Assembly: GCF_030285625.1 (NCBI RefSeq)
Contig: NZ_CP127294.1
Location: 3,792,001-3,856,000, forward strand
DNA: 64,000 nucleotides
Direction of reading: 5' to 3'
From: Amycolatopsis sp. 2-15
Lineage (GTDB): Bacteria; Actinomycetota; Actinomycetes; Mycobacteriales; Pseudonocardiaceae
Position numbers and translations under genes: made by a program. The notes beneath the pieces are model-generated. The model ran no database searches and had not been told where the DNA came from. It saw nothing but the letters and a program-made list of their open reading frames with translations. Positions within the stretch are counted from its first letter, which is position 1. Each line of letters begins with the position of its first letter. This document shows, in pieces, positions 34,470 to 42,286 of the stretch.

Positions 34470-35606
34470 GTGGTGGTGGTCGATGTGGTGATGGATCAGC
34501 TGGGTCGGGTGCATGAGCGGATCTCTGGCCGGTTCGCGCGGTCGGAGCCGCGGGCTCGGGCGCGGGAGTATGTGTCCGGGTTGGTCGCTGGTTTGGAGCG
34601 GAAGAATGGGTGGACGCTGGCCGAGCAGGCCGGTGAGATGTCGCCGGATGGGATGCAGCGGCTGCTGCGCTGGGCGGACTGGGACATCGACGGCGTCCGC
34701 GATGACGTTCGCGACTACGTCATCGAGCACCTCGGCGAGCCCGGTGGCGTGCTGATCGTGGACGACACCGGGTTCCTGAAGAAAGGCGTCCGCTCGGCCG
34801 GTGTGCAGCGGCAGTATTCGGGAACGGCGGGCCGGATCGAGAACTGCCAGATCGGCACGTTCCTGGCCTATGCCGGTGCTCGCGGGCATGCGCTGATCGA
34901 TCGGGAGCTGTATCTGCCCGAGCCCTGGATCGCGGACCGGGATCGGTGCCGGCGGGCGGGGATCCCGGAAGGGGCCGAGTTCGAGACCAAGCCGCGCCAG
35001 GCCATGGCGATGTTGGCCCGGGCCTTCGCCGCGCAGGTGCCGTTCGCCTGGGTCACCGCCGATGAGGCCTACGGGCAGGTCAAGTACCTGCGGCTGTGGC
35101 TGGAAGCCCACGACGCCGCACACGTGCTGGCCACCAAGGTCAACGACACCCTGGTCACCACCGGCGGCACCGAGACCCGCGCCGACGAGCTGATCGCGGA
35201 CCTGCCAGCCAGGGCGTGGCGGCGGTTGTCGGTCGGGGCCGGGGCGCACGGGCCACGGGAGTACGACTGGGCGCGGGTACCGATCCGGATCGGCTGGCAG
35301 CCCGGGCGCGGGCACTGGCTGCTCGCCCGCCGCAAGGTCACCGATCCGACGGAGATCGCCTACTACGTCTGCTACGGACCCCGCCGCTCGACGCTGCTGG
35401 ACCTGGCCTGGATCGCCGGGACTCGCTGGCGGATCGAGGAATGCTTCCAGCAGGCCAAAAACGAAGCCGGACTCGATCAGTATCAGGTCCGGTCTTGGCG
35501 AGCGTGGTATGCCCACATCACCCTGTCCATGCTCGCCCACGCCTGGCTCGCCGTCTCCCGATCCCTTGTCACAAAAGGGGAACCGGAGCCGACGAGCCGG
35601 GCATGA
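34470..35606 (+). CDS. IS701-family transposase (main frame)
   Basis: A 378-residue DDE transposase with an RNase H fold. VLIVDDTGFLKKG near residue 95 carries the first catalytic Asp, FAWVTADEAYGQVKYLR near 195 the second, and RWRIEECFQQAKNEAGLDQYQVRSW near 320 the Glu. The usual C-terminus is not in this frame: after VTKG it runs into a stop at 35604, while the family tail follows in the -1 frame. GTG at 34470 is the longest start; ATG 34491 is an alternative. Confidence 0.9.
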   Translation: MVVVDVVMDQLGRVHERISGRFARSEPRARAREYVSGLVAGLERKNGWTLAEQAGEMSPDGMQRLLRWADWDIDGVRDDVRDYVIEHLGEPGGVLIVDDTGFLKKGVRSAGVQRQYSGTAGRIENCQIGTFLAYAGARGHALIDRELYLPEPWIADRDRCRRAGIPEGAEFETKPRQAMAMLARAFAAQVPFAWVTADEAYGQVKYLRLWLEAHDAAHVLATKVNDTLVTTGGTETRADELIADLPARAWRRLSVGAGAHGPREYDWARVPIRIGWQPGRGHWLLARRKVTDPTEIAYYVCYGPRRSTLLDLAWIAGTRWRIEECFQQAKNEAGLDQYQVRSWRAWYAHITLSMLAHAWLAVSRSLVTKGEPEPTSRA

Positions 35607-35767
35607 TCGGATTCACGCTACCGGAGATCCGGCGCCTGCTTACCAAGCTGGTCTTGCGTGTCGCCGACGCCGCCAACCACGTCTGGGCCTGGTCCCGCTT
35701 CCGCCGCCGACGACAACACCAAGCCCGGCTCAGCCACTACAAACGACGCGGCTACCCACTCGCCTAA
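35576..35767 (+). CDS. IS701 transposase C-terminal segment in the -1 frame
   Basis: From the run AAAAGGGG (35573-35580) the -1 frame reads about 63 residues (GADEPGMIGFTLPEIRRLL then a basic tail), the conserved end of IS701 transposases. Joining the frames gives a protein of about 432 residues, near the family norm. Either ribosomes slip at the A-run or one base is missing. Its TAA lies inside the right terminal repeat. Confidence 0.7.
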   Translation, partial: RGTGADEPGMIGFTLPEIRRLLTKLVLRVADAANHVWAWSRFRRRRQHQARLSHYKRRGYPLA

Positions 35768-35781
35768 CTGCCGTTGCAGTA

Positions 35782-35785
35782 TTAG
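35782..35785. repeat. TTAG target-site duplication, right copy
   Basis: Matches the TTAG at 34428-34431 on the other side of the element. Confidence 0.85.
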
Positions 35786-36093
35786 AAGCAGTGCGACTCA
35801 CTCAGTGCCGGTGAACGCTGCCACGGTGTCCGGCAACGTTGGGTCCCGCTGATGCCGGGACCTGTGGCGCTGGGGCCGTTTCCGCCGGCGGCTCGGCGAC
35901 GGCATCGGCGTGCTGTGGCCGTAAACCCGGCGGAACTGGCGCGGCTTACTCGGTGCTGGTGAACGTCGCCGCGGCGTCCGGCGATGTTGGGTCCCGCCGA
36001 TACCGGGACCTGCGGCGCGGGGGCCGGTTCCGCCGACAGGTCGGCCAAGGCATTGGCATGCCGGGGCGGTAAAGCCGACGGAACCGATCCCAC

Positions 36094-37215
36094 TCACTCG
36101 GCGCCGGTGAACATGGCGACCAGGTCGCGGGCCGAGGTGCTGCCGGCGAAGAGCTGCTGCATCTCGGCGCCTTCAGCGGCGACCGCTTGGCTGCGGGGGA
36201 ACATTTCGTGTTCGTATTCGGACAAGGCTTTCTCGACGTTGCCCGAGTGGGCGGCGAGTGCCTGCGCAAGCCGGGCGGCGTCGAGCATGGCGAGGTTGGC
36301 GCCTTCGCCGTTGGGGGGCATGAGGTGGGCGGCGTCGCCGATGAGGGTGACGCCGGGGACGCGGTCCCAGTGGTGGTCGTGGGGCAGGGTGAAGTGGGGG
36401 CGGAGAAGGGGAGCGGTGTCGCCGTCGGTGATGAGGGCGGTGAGTTCCGGGGCCCAGCCGTCGAATTCGCGGGCGATGCGCGCGGCCGTCGCGGCGGTGT
36501 CGGTGAAGTCGATGGCGGCGAACCACTCCTGGGGCCGGGTGAGGACGACGTAGGTGTGCAGCGTGTCGCCGCTTTCCCGGTGTGCGTGGATCTCCCGGCC
36601 GGGCGCGGGTGCGATGAGCGACCCGCCGCCGACGGCCTTCGCGGCCGCCGGGTGGCGGGTGTCGGCGTTGTGGAGGTAGATCTCGACGAACGAGGTGCCG
36701 GCGTACTCGGGGACGGCGGACGACAGCAGCGGTCGGACGCGGGACCACGCGCCGTCGGCGCCGACCAGGAGGTCGCTTACGACAACGCTGCCGTCGGTGA
36801 AGCTGACTTCGTGGCGGCCGTCGCCCAAGGAGCGCGCGTCGGCGACCTTGGCGCCCCAGCGAACGGTGCCGGCGGGGAGCGAGTCGAGCAGCAGCTGCCG
36901 TAGCTCTCCGCGTTGGACTTCGGGCCGGCCTCCGGTGCCGTCGTCGGGTTGGTCGAGCAGGACGGTCCCGTCGGGATCGAGGACCCGCATCTGCTGACGG
37001 CCGTCGAGGATCAGACCGGAGAACTCGGCCATGAGCTCGGCGGCTTCGAGGGCGATCTGGCCGTTGTAGTCGTGGATGTCGAGCATCCCGCCCTGAGCTC
37101 GCGCACCAGGAGACGCTTCGGCTTCGTAGACCGTGGCGGGAATGCCGTGAACGTGCAGGACGCGGGCGAGAGTGAGGCCGCCGAGGCCGGCGCCGATGAT
37201 CGTGACGGTGTTCAT
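36094..37215 (-). CDS. FAD-dependent monooxygenase, TetX-like
   Basis: A 373-residue class A flavoprotein hydroxylase. IIGAGLGGLTLARVLHVHGI (residues 6-25) binds FAD, DLLVGADGAWSRVR is the DG motif near 150, and GVTLIGDAAHLMPPNGEGANLAMLDA near 290 is the GD motif. GGMLDIHDYNGQIALEAAELM and HLMPP place it with the TetX-type tetracycline-modifying subfamily, though many relatives act on other aromatic or polyketide substrates. Divergent TetR with a double operator implies substrate induction. Its last bases coincide with the start of a repeat unit of the neighbouring array. Confidence 0.9.
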   Translation of the reverse strand: MNTVTIIGAGLGGLTLARVLHVHGIPATVYEAEASPGARAQGGMLDIHDYNGQIALEAAELMAEFSGLILDGRQQMRVLDPDGTVLLDQPDDGTGGRPEVQRGELRQLLLDSLPAGTVRWGAKVADARSLGDGRHEVSFTDGSVVVSDLLVGADGAWSRVRPLLSSAVPEYAGTSFVEIYLHNADTRHPAAAKAVGGGSLIAPAPGREIHAHRESGDTLHTYVVLTRPQEWFAAIDFTDTAATAARIAREFDGWAPELTALITDGDTAPLLRPHFTLPHDHHWDRVPGVTLIGDAAHLMPPNGEGANLAMLDAARLAQALAAHSGNVEKALSEYEHEMFPRSQAVAAEGAEMQQLFAGSTSARDLVAMFTGAE

Positions 37216-37237
37216 GGTGACTCCTCAGAAAGTGGAC

Positions 37238-37271
37238 TGGAACGCTGTTCCAATATTGGAACGGCATTCCA
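37238..37271. promoter_or_regulatory. double TetR operator
   Basis: Two 15-bp boxes, TGGAACGCTGTTCCA (37238-37252) and TGGAACGGCATTCCA (37257-37271), spaced by ATAT, themselves form a larger palindrome centred on CCAATATTGG. They fill most of the 75-base gap between the divergent monooxygenase and TetR genes. Confidence 0.85.
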
Positions 37272-37290
37272 GATGTGTCAAGATGGCCGC

Positions 37291-37974
37291 ATGGTTGCAC
37301 GGACCGGCCGAGCTCAGCGGCGTACCGAGGCGCTCTCCCGTGAGCGCATCACCGAGGCCGCCGTCGAGCTGCTCGACGCGTCCGGCGAGGGCGGGCTGAC
37401 GTTCCGGGCGCTGAGCGAGCGCCTCGCCACCGGGCCCGGGGCGATCTACTGGCACGTCGCGAACAAGGGCGAGCTACTCGAGGCCGCGACCGACGCCGTT
37501 GTCGCCGCCGCGCTGGCCGAGCCCGCCGAAGCCGCCGGCTCGCCGCGGGACGAGATCCGCGCCGTCGCGCTGGGCCTGTTCACCGCGGTCGCCGAGCACC
37601 CGTGGCTGGCCACGCAGGTGTCGCTGCAGCTGTCGCACGGTCCGACGAAATCGGTGCCCCTGCGGATCTTCGAGGGCATCGGCCGGCACGTCGGCGCGCT
37701 GGGTGTGCCCGAGGACAGCTGGTTCACCGTGGCGTCGGCGCTGATGCACTACATCCTCGGCTCCGCCGCGCAGAACGCTTCGAACGCCCGCGTCGCCGGG
37801 TCAGTGGTGGACCGGGCGGAGTTCCTCGACGAGGTGTCGGCGGCTTGGGAAAAGCTCGACCCGGACGACTACCCGTTCACCCGGGCCGTCGCCCGCCAGG
37901 CGCGCGAGCACGACGACCGCGAGCAGTTCCTCGCCGGGATCGACCTCATCCTCGCCGGGATTCACGCCCGGTGA
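37291..37974 (+). CDS. TetR family regulator
   Basis: A 227-residue TetR protein. DNA-binding helices are RITEAAVELLDASGEGGLTFRAL then RLATGPGAIYWHVANKGELLEAA (residues 19-66), with the AIYWH/F signature of the class close to TetR itself; the rest is a TetR C-terminal domain. It faces the TetX-like gene across a double operator and should repress both. The 3' end overlaps the convergent MFS gene by 29 bases. Confidence 0.92.
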   Translation: MVARTGRAQRRTEALSRERITEAAVELLDASGEGGLTFRALSERLATGPGAIYWHVANKGELLEAATDAVVAAALAEPAEAAGSPRDEIRAVALGLFTAVAEHPWLATQVSLQLSHGPTKSVPLRIFEGIGRHVGALGVPEDSWFTVASALMHYILGSAAQNASNARVAGSVVDRAEFLDEVSAAWEKLDPDDYPFTRAVARQAREHDDREQFLAGIDLILAGIHAR

Positions 37975-39325
37975 CGGCGTTTCCCGCGTTGTGGGGCAGC
38001 CGGATCGCGGCGGCGAGCGGGATCGCCAGCAGGACGGCCAGCAGCGCCAGCGCCACGCGGAACGGGCCGGGCGCGTCGGAGGTGACCAGGCCGCCGGCGC
38101 GGATGAGCAGGGCACCGATGGCCACGCCCAAGCCCGCGCCGAGTTCCTGCAGCGTCGAGAGCAGGGTGTTGGCGTGGTTCATGAGGGGCTCGTCGACGTC
38201 GGCGAAGGCGACGCTGTTGTAGGCGGTGAAGCCGGTGGAGCGGGAGATGCCGCTGACGAGGAGCAGGGCGAGCAGCACGGGTAGCGGGGTGCCGGCCCGC
38301 ACGAAGGCCAGGCCGACGAGCCCGGCCGCGCCGATGAGGATCGACGCGAGCAGCACCGTGCGGATGCCGAAGCGGCGCATGAGAGGGGTGGTGGCGGGTT
38401 TGATGCCGACGTTGCCCACGAAAAGTGCGATCACCACCAAGCCGGCGCGCGCGGGGGTCCAGCCGAAGCCGAGCTGGAAAAGCAGCGGGAGGACGAAGGG
38501 GATGGCGGTGATCACGCCCCGGTAGACGGAGCCCGTGGCGGCGGTGATGCGGTAGGTCGCGATGCGGAGGATTCGCAGGTCGAGCAAGGGATTCGGCGTG
38601 CGCAGCAGGTGCCTGGTCGCCGAGCCGAGGCCGACGACGGCCACGACCAGCGCCACCGCCGTTCCCGGGCCGAAGCCCGAGCCGAGGACTTCGAGGGCGA
38701 CGACCAGCGCGGCGGTGCCGACGGCCACCCACCCGAACCCGACGCGGTCGAACGGCGCCGGCCGCTCCGCGCGCAGATCCGGCACGATCGCCCACGCCAC
38801 GGCCAGCGCGGCGATGCCGAGGGGCAGGTTGATCACGAAGATCCACCGCCACGACGCGTATTGCGCCAGCAGCCCGCCGGCGACCGGCGCCACCACGGGC
38901 GCGAGCAACGCGGGCCACGTCAGGTAGGCGACGGCTTTGACCAGATCTTTTTTGGGTGTGGCCCGCAGGACCACCAGCCGGCCGACGGGCACCATCATCG
39001 CGCCGCCGACGCCCTGCACGACCCGCGCTGTTGTCAGCAGCACAAGGTTTGGTGCGAGTGCGCACGCCAATGATGAAAGTGTGAACAGGATCAGTGCGGT
39101 CGCGAACACGCGGCGCGCGCCGAAGCGGCCGGTGAGCCAGCCGCTGATCGGGATGAGCACGCCGAGGGTCAGGACATAGGCCGTGATGGTCACGTTGACG
39201 TCCACCGAGCGCACCCCGAGGTCGGCCGCCATGAGCGGCGCCGCGGGCGCGATGATCGTGGCGTCGACGATCTCCATGAAGAACGTGGCGGCCACCAGCA
39301 GCGCCAACCCCCGCCGAAACCCCAT
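37946..39325 (-). CDS. MFS drug/proton antiporter, DHA2 type
   Basis: A 459-residue membrane transporter with about 14 hydrophobic segments. Motif A is GWLTGRFGARRVF near residue 65, motif C-like GPxxGG is APVVAPVAGGLL near 145, and WRWIFVINLPLGI after segment 6 is the DHA2 signature. The N-terminus GLALLVAATFFMEIVDATIIAPAAP has the conserved Asp for proton coupling. ATG at 39325 opens the first helix. It is convergent with the TetR gene, so shared regulation is not implied, though a drug-related role next to a TetX-like gene is plausible. Confidence 0.9.
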   Translation of the reverse strand: MGFRRGLALLVAATFFMEIVDATIIAPAAPLMAADLGVRSVDVNVTITAYVLTLGVLIPISGWLTGRFGARRVFATALILFTLSSLACALAPNLVLLTTARVVQGVGGAMMVPVGRLVVLRATPKKDLVKAVAYLTWPALLAPVVAPVAGGLLAQYASWRWIFVINLPLGIAALAVAWAIVPDLRAERPAPFDRVGFGWVAVGTAALVVALEVLGSGFGPGTAVALVVAVVGLGSATRHLLRTPNPLLDLRILRIATYRITAATGSVYRGVITAIPFVLPLLFQLGFGWTPARAGLVVIALFVGNVGIKPATTPLMRRFGIRTVLLASILIGAAGLVGLAFVRAGTPLPVLLALLLVSGISRSTGFTAYNSVAFADVDEPLMNHANTLLSTLQELGAGLGVAIGALLIRAGGLVTSDAPGPFRVALALLAVLLAIPLAAAIRLPHNAGNAVTGRESRRG

Positions 39326-39609
39326 GACGGTCGACCCTACTGGCCTGGTCGGGCCGGCCGGGTGGTCGCGATGGGGATCACATCGGGGTGGCGCCGGGGA
39401 GGGCACCGTCACCGGCCACGGGGGCCGCCGCGCGCCCGTCACCGTCAGCGGCACCCCGAACCTCTGCCGGCGCACGCAGACCCCGAACCTCCACGCCGGC
39501 CGGAGACCGGACTCGTTCACCTCCGACTCAGCCAGGGCCAGCGCCACCCGGCAGTGCCGGCCTGGCGATGCTTCAACTCCTTCGGATCGGGGTATGAGGA
39601 CGCTGGATC

Positions 39610-40053
39610 ATGCCGAAGTTCGGAGAAGGAGCACTGACCGCTGGTGGATTGTCCCGTGCGCTCGAACCGGACGCGGCGATGACGGCGCTGCCGCTGACCG
39701 GCGCCGGCGGCGAGCTGCACCAGGTGCGGTGCTGGGCGCGCGAGCACCTGCTCGACGTCGATGCCGACGTGCTGATCGACGTCGTCCAGGTCGTCGACGA
39801 GCTGGCCACCAACGCGCTCTCCCACGGCGGCCCGCCGCAGTGCGTGCGGCTGCTGCGGTTGCCCGGTCGGGTCCGCGTCGAGGTCGACGACAGCACCCCG
39901 GTCCGTGCGGCGCCGCGGCCGCCGGACAACAAGGGTGGCCGCGGCCTGCACCTCATCGCCGCCCTGTGTGTCGCGTGGGGCCAGCAGGTCACGGCGACCG
40001 GGAAGACCGTGTGGGCCGAGCTCGTGGAGTCGGGCAACAGCACCGGTTCGTGA
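39610..40053 (+). CDS. HATPase_c ATP-binding protein (anti-sigma factor/RsbW-like)
   Basis: A 147-residue single-domain GHKL ATPase. The N-box is VVDELATNALSHGG (residues about 60-73), and the G-box is NKGGRGLHLIAAL near 107-119. Stand-alone domains of this kind in actinobacteria act as anti-sigma or serine kinase regulators, often paired with ANTAR or STAS partners. An ANTAR gene follows after 59 bases. GAGGA lies nine bases before ATG 39610; ATG 39679 is an alternative. Confidence 0.86.
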   Translation: MPKFGEGALTAGGLSRALEPDAAMTALPLTGAGGELHQVRCWAREHLLDVDADVLIDVVQVVDELATNALSHGGPPQCVRLLRLPGRVRVEVDDSTPVRAAPRPPDNKGGRGLHLIAALCVAWGQQVTATGKTVWAELVESGNSTGS

Positions 40054-40112
40054 GGGTGACCGGCCGCTCCCGGAAGTGGTGTGGTCCCACCATCTTGTGG
40101 TGGAATTTTCCC

Positions 40113-40424
40113 GTGAGTTCTGATCTGGAGCCGGTGGAGCAGGCTGCCAAGGTGGAGCAGCTGGCGGCGGCGCTCGCGACGCGCCCGGTGATCGAGCAGG
40201 CCAAGGGCATGCTCATGTTGGTGCGAAGTTTGACCGACGACGAGGCCTTCGAGGCCCTGCGTGAGGTCTCGCAGCACACGAACGTGAAACTGCATGACGT
40301 CGCCACGGTCGTCGTAGCGAGCGGAACGGGCGCGCAGCCCGAGTTGCCGGCCGAGACGGCCGACGCCGTGCTCGCCGAACTGCGGGCGGGCGTCCTCGGC
40401 AGCGACTTCGGCGCCGAGAGCTGA
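40113..40424 (+). CDS. ANTAR-domain protein
   Basis: A 103-residue protein built round an ANTAR RNA-binding domain: RPVIEQAKGMLMLVRSLTDDEAFEALREVSQHTNVKLHDVA (about residues 27-68) holds the conserved Ala, Lys-Gly, and Ser-Gln positions. ANTAR proteins bind paired RNA hairpins and stop transcription termination. No receiver or GAF domain is fused, so its activity must be set by a partner, perhaps the upstream ATPase. GTG 40113 follows GGTGGA. Confidence 0.88.
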   Translation: MSSDLEPVEQAAKVEQLAAALATRPVIEQAKGMLMLVRSLTDDEAFEALREVSQHTNVKLHDVATVVVASGTGAQPELPAETADAVLAELRAGVLGSDFGAES

Positions 40425-40846
40425 GTCTCGAACGGAACGACCCGCTCACGCCATGACTGCAGTGGCTTGAAGGCTCAAGTCATGCTCGCTAGCGGGAGCG
40501 CGTGTACGCCGCCAAGACGCCAGTCACTTCGCGTGGCCGCGCCGAGCAGCCGGAAGGTGCTGTCCTCAGGCGTGGACTTCGGCGAGCTCGCGCCACTGGA
40601 GACGCTGCTGATGGCCGACACCACGAGTCGCGAGCGCGAAGGTCCCGCTCAAAACCACTGACCACCGCATCTCCGAGATCGCCGCGACGGTGGGGTTCGG
40701 CTCCGCGGTAACCCTGCGCCGCCACTTCGAACGCCAGGTCGGCACCACCGCGGGCAGCTACCGGGCCACCTTCCGCGCCGCGCTCGCCGCGGCCTGACCG
40801 GCGGCTAAGATACGACTGGGATTTCTTCCGACCTCACGGAGGACCG
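40425..40846. other. 422-base region with an AraC remnant
   Basis: From 40425 to about 40600 no gene is seen; a short inverted element (AGTGGCTTGAAGGCTCAAGTCATG) lies near 40459. The part from 40600 to 40797 is the decayed AraC end listed separately. The last 49 bases carry the promoter of the GntR gene. Confidence 0.55.
40600..40797 (+). pseudogene. 3' remnant of an AraC-family (GlxA-like) regulator
   Basis: One frame ending at TGA 40797 reads TTDHRISEIAATVGFGS followed by a LRRHFERQVGTTAGSYRATF segment, the second helix-turn-helix and tail of AraC regulators of the DJ-1/PfpI-AraC type. No upstream DJ-1 or first helix-turn-helix is left. It is a truncated relic. Confidence 0.7.
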
Positions 40847-41515
40847 ATGGCGAGCGAGCGCTTCGGTGCGAAAGATCGCGCGCTCGCGTATGTCAAGGAG
40901 CAGGTGCTGTCCGGCGGGTTCCCGGGCGGCGAGCTGATCAGCGAGGGCGAGGTCGCCGAGGCGCTGGGCATGTCCCGGACGCCGGTGCGCGAGGCGTTCC
41001 TGCGGCTGGAAGGCGAAGGGCTGCTGCGGCTGTACCCGCAGCGTGGCGCGCTCGTCGTGCCGGTGTCGCCAGACGAGGTCCGCGCGGTGCTGGAGGCGCG
41101 GCTCGTGCTGGAGCAGTTCGCGGCCGGCAAGGTCGCGGCCGCGGGGCCGGAGGTGCGCGAAGCCGTCTTCGCGGGCATGGAAGAACAGCGGGCCAAGCAG
41201 CAGGCGGCGGCCGGGCTCGGCGAGTTCCTGGAGGCCGATCGCGCGTTCCACACCGTGCTGGTCGACGCGGCCGCGAACCCGATCCTCGGCTCGGTGTACG
41301 GCTCGCTGCGCGATCGGCAGATGCGGATGGTCGGCGAGTCCACCGTGAGCGGCCGCAGTGGTACACGGAATCGCCTCGACGTGATCCTCGAGGAGCACCA
41401 GGAAATCGCGGAAGCCGTGCGCGCGGGGGACGGCGAACGCGCGTACGAGGCGGTCCGGGCGCATTTGTCCAGCACCCGCCGCGCGCTGGGCGTGACCGAG
41501 GACGCGGGGCTGTAA
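40847..41515 (+). CDS. GntR family regulator, FadR subfamily
   Basis: A 222-residue regulator. The winged helix spans LISEGEVAEALGMSRTPVREAFLRLEGEGLLRLYPQRGALVV (residues 29-70, a canonical GntR head); the C-terminal helical FCD domain has the metal-binding Asp and His positions in ADRAFHTVLVDAA and later EEHQEIAEAV and AHLSST. FadR-type regulators answer to carboxylic acids; E. coli GlcC of the glycolate operon belongs here. With the glcDEF operon downstream, it is the best candidate for its control. Confidence 0.9.
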   Translation: MASERFGAKDRALAYVKEQVLSGGFPGGELISEGEVAEALGMSRTPVREAFLRLEGEGLLRLYPQRGALVVPVSPDEVRAVLEARLVLEQFAAGKVAAAGPEVREAVFAGMEEQRAKQQAAAGLGEFLEADRAFHTVLVDAAANPILGSVYGSLRDRQMRMVGESTVSGRSGTRNRLDVILEEHQEIAEAVRAGDGERAYEAVRAHLSSTRRALGVTEDAGL

Positions 41516-41569
41516 CAGCCCGGCCATTGTTCAACCGGGGCTCAACTGTTCCGGAGTTATCGTGGCTGA

Positions 41570-42256
41570 ATGGCAGGTGACGCGGATCTCGCCCGGATCG
41601 GATTCCTTCTCTCCGACCGAAATCGCGCCGCGATGCTGTTGCTGCTCCTCGACGGACGGCCGCAGCCGGTCTCGGCGTTGATGGCGGAGGTCGGCATCTC
41701 GGCGTCGCTGGCGAGCACCCATCTGCGCAAGCTGAAGGACGGCGGCCTGGTCGTCGTCGAGGTGTCCGGCCGCCAGCGGCTGTACCGGCTCGCGGGCCCC
41801 GTCGCCGACGCGATCGAGGGCCTGTTGCTGCTCGCGCCGCCCGGGCCGGCGAAGTCGTTGCGGCAGGCGACGCGCGGGCGCAAGCTGCGCGAGGCCAGGG
41901 TTTGTTACGACCACCTCGCGGGCAGCGTCGGCGTCGCCATCAACGACGCGTTCCTGGCGAAGGGGTTCCTCGTCGAGGACCACGATTGCTACGGCGTTTC
42001 GGCCACGGGACGCGCCGAGCTGGCGGCGCACGGGATCGACGTCGACAGGTTGCGCGGGCGCGCCCGGCCGTTGGCCCGCCCGTGCATGGACTGGAGCGAA
42101 CGCCGTAACCACCTCGCGGGCAGCCTCGGCGCCGCGGTGAAGAGCCGGCTGCTCGAACTGGGCTGGATCGACCTCCTGGAGGCGAGCCGGGACGTCGATC
42201 TCACCGAGGCCGGGCGGCGCGAGCTGCGCGAGTGGCTGGGCGTCGAGCAGGCGTAA
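41570..42256 (+). CDS. ArsR-type winged-helix regulator
   Basis: A 228-residue protein. The N-terminal winged helix is MLLLLLDGRPQPVSALMAEVGISASLASTHLRKLKDGGLVVVE followed by SGRQRLYRLAG (residues 22-83), the ArsR pattern without metal-site Cys. The C-terminal half (ARVCYDHLAGSVGVAINDA, then MDWSERRNHLAGSLGAAV) contains two similar segments with Cys and His, seen in a subgroup of larger ArsR-like proteins of unknown ligand. The HAD gene begins 30 bases downstream, so the two form an operon. Confidence 0.86.
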   Translation: MAGDADLARIGFLLSDRNRAAMLLLLLDGRPQPVSALMAEVGISASLASTHLRKLKDGGLVVVEVSGRQRLYRLAGPVADAIEGLLLLAPPGPAKSLRQATRGRKLREARVCYDHLAGSVGVAINDAFLAKGFLVEDHDCYGVSATGRAELAAHGIDVDRLRGRARPLARPCMDWSERRNHLAGSLGAAVKSRLLELGWIDLLEASRDVDLTEAGRRELREWLGVEQA

Positions 42257-42286
42257 GTGTTGCTGTTCAACGGAGAACGGAGCGAG

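Larger units (their letters stand above)
34432..35781 (+). mobile_element. IS701-family insertion sequence, 1350 bp
   Basis: Perfect 16-bp terminal inverted repeats (TACTGCAACGGCAGTT at 34432-34447; its complement at 35766-35781) enclose a DDE transposase. It is flanked by a TTAG duplication. It landed inside one unit of a 148-bp repeat array and not in a gene. Clean ends and an intact duplication point to a recent event. Confidence 0.93.
34301..36096. repeat. degenerate 148-bp tandem repeat array, interrupted by an IS
   Basis: Two full diverged units lie at 35801-35948 and 35949-36096, exactly 148 bp each, opening with CTCAGTGCCGGTGAACG-like sequence. A third start of the unit (CTCGGCGCCGGTGAAC) falls at 36097, inside the last codons of the monooxygenase gene. 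A further, more decayed unit is visible at about 34301-34431 and resumes at 35786-35800; it is cut by the IS at 34432-35781. Shared landmarks are GGTGTC.GG, GGGACCTG.GG and GGCGGCTCGGC. Read leftwards each unit ends in (A)xFTxxE-stop, like the monooxygenase C-terminus. Confidence 0.75.

Noticed and set aside
39326..39609. N-terminal extension of the ATPase or ANTAR gene through this gap
   Set aside because: The open frame there is Arg/Pro-rich without homology; ribosome-binding sites place the starts at 39610 and 40113.
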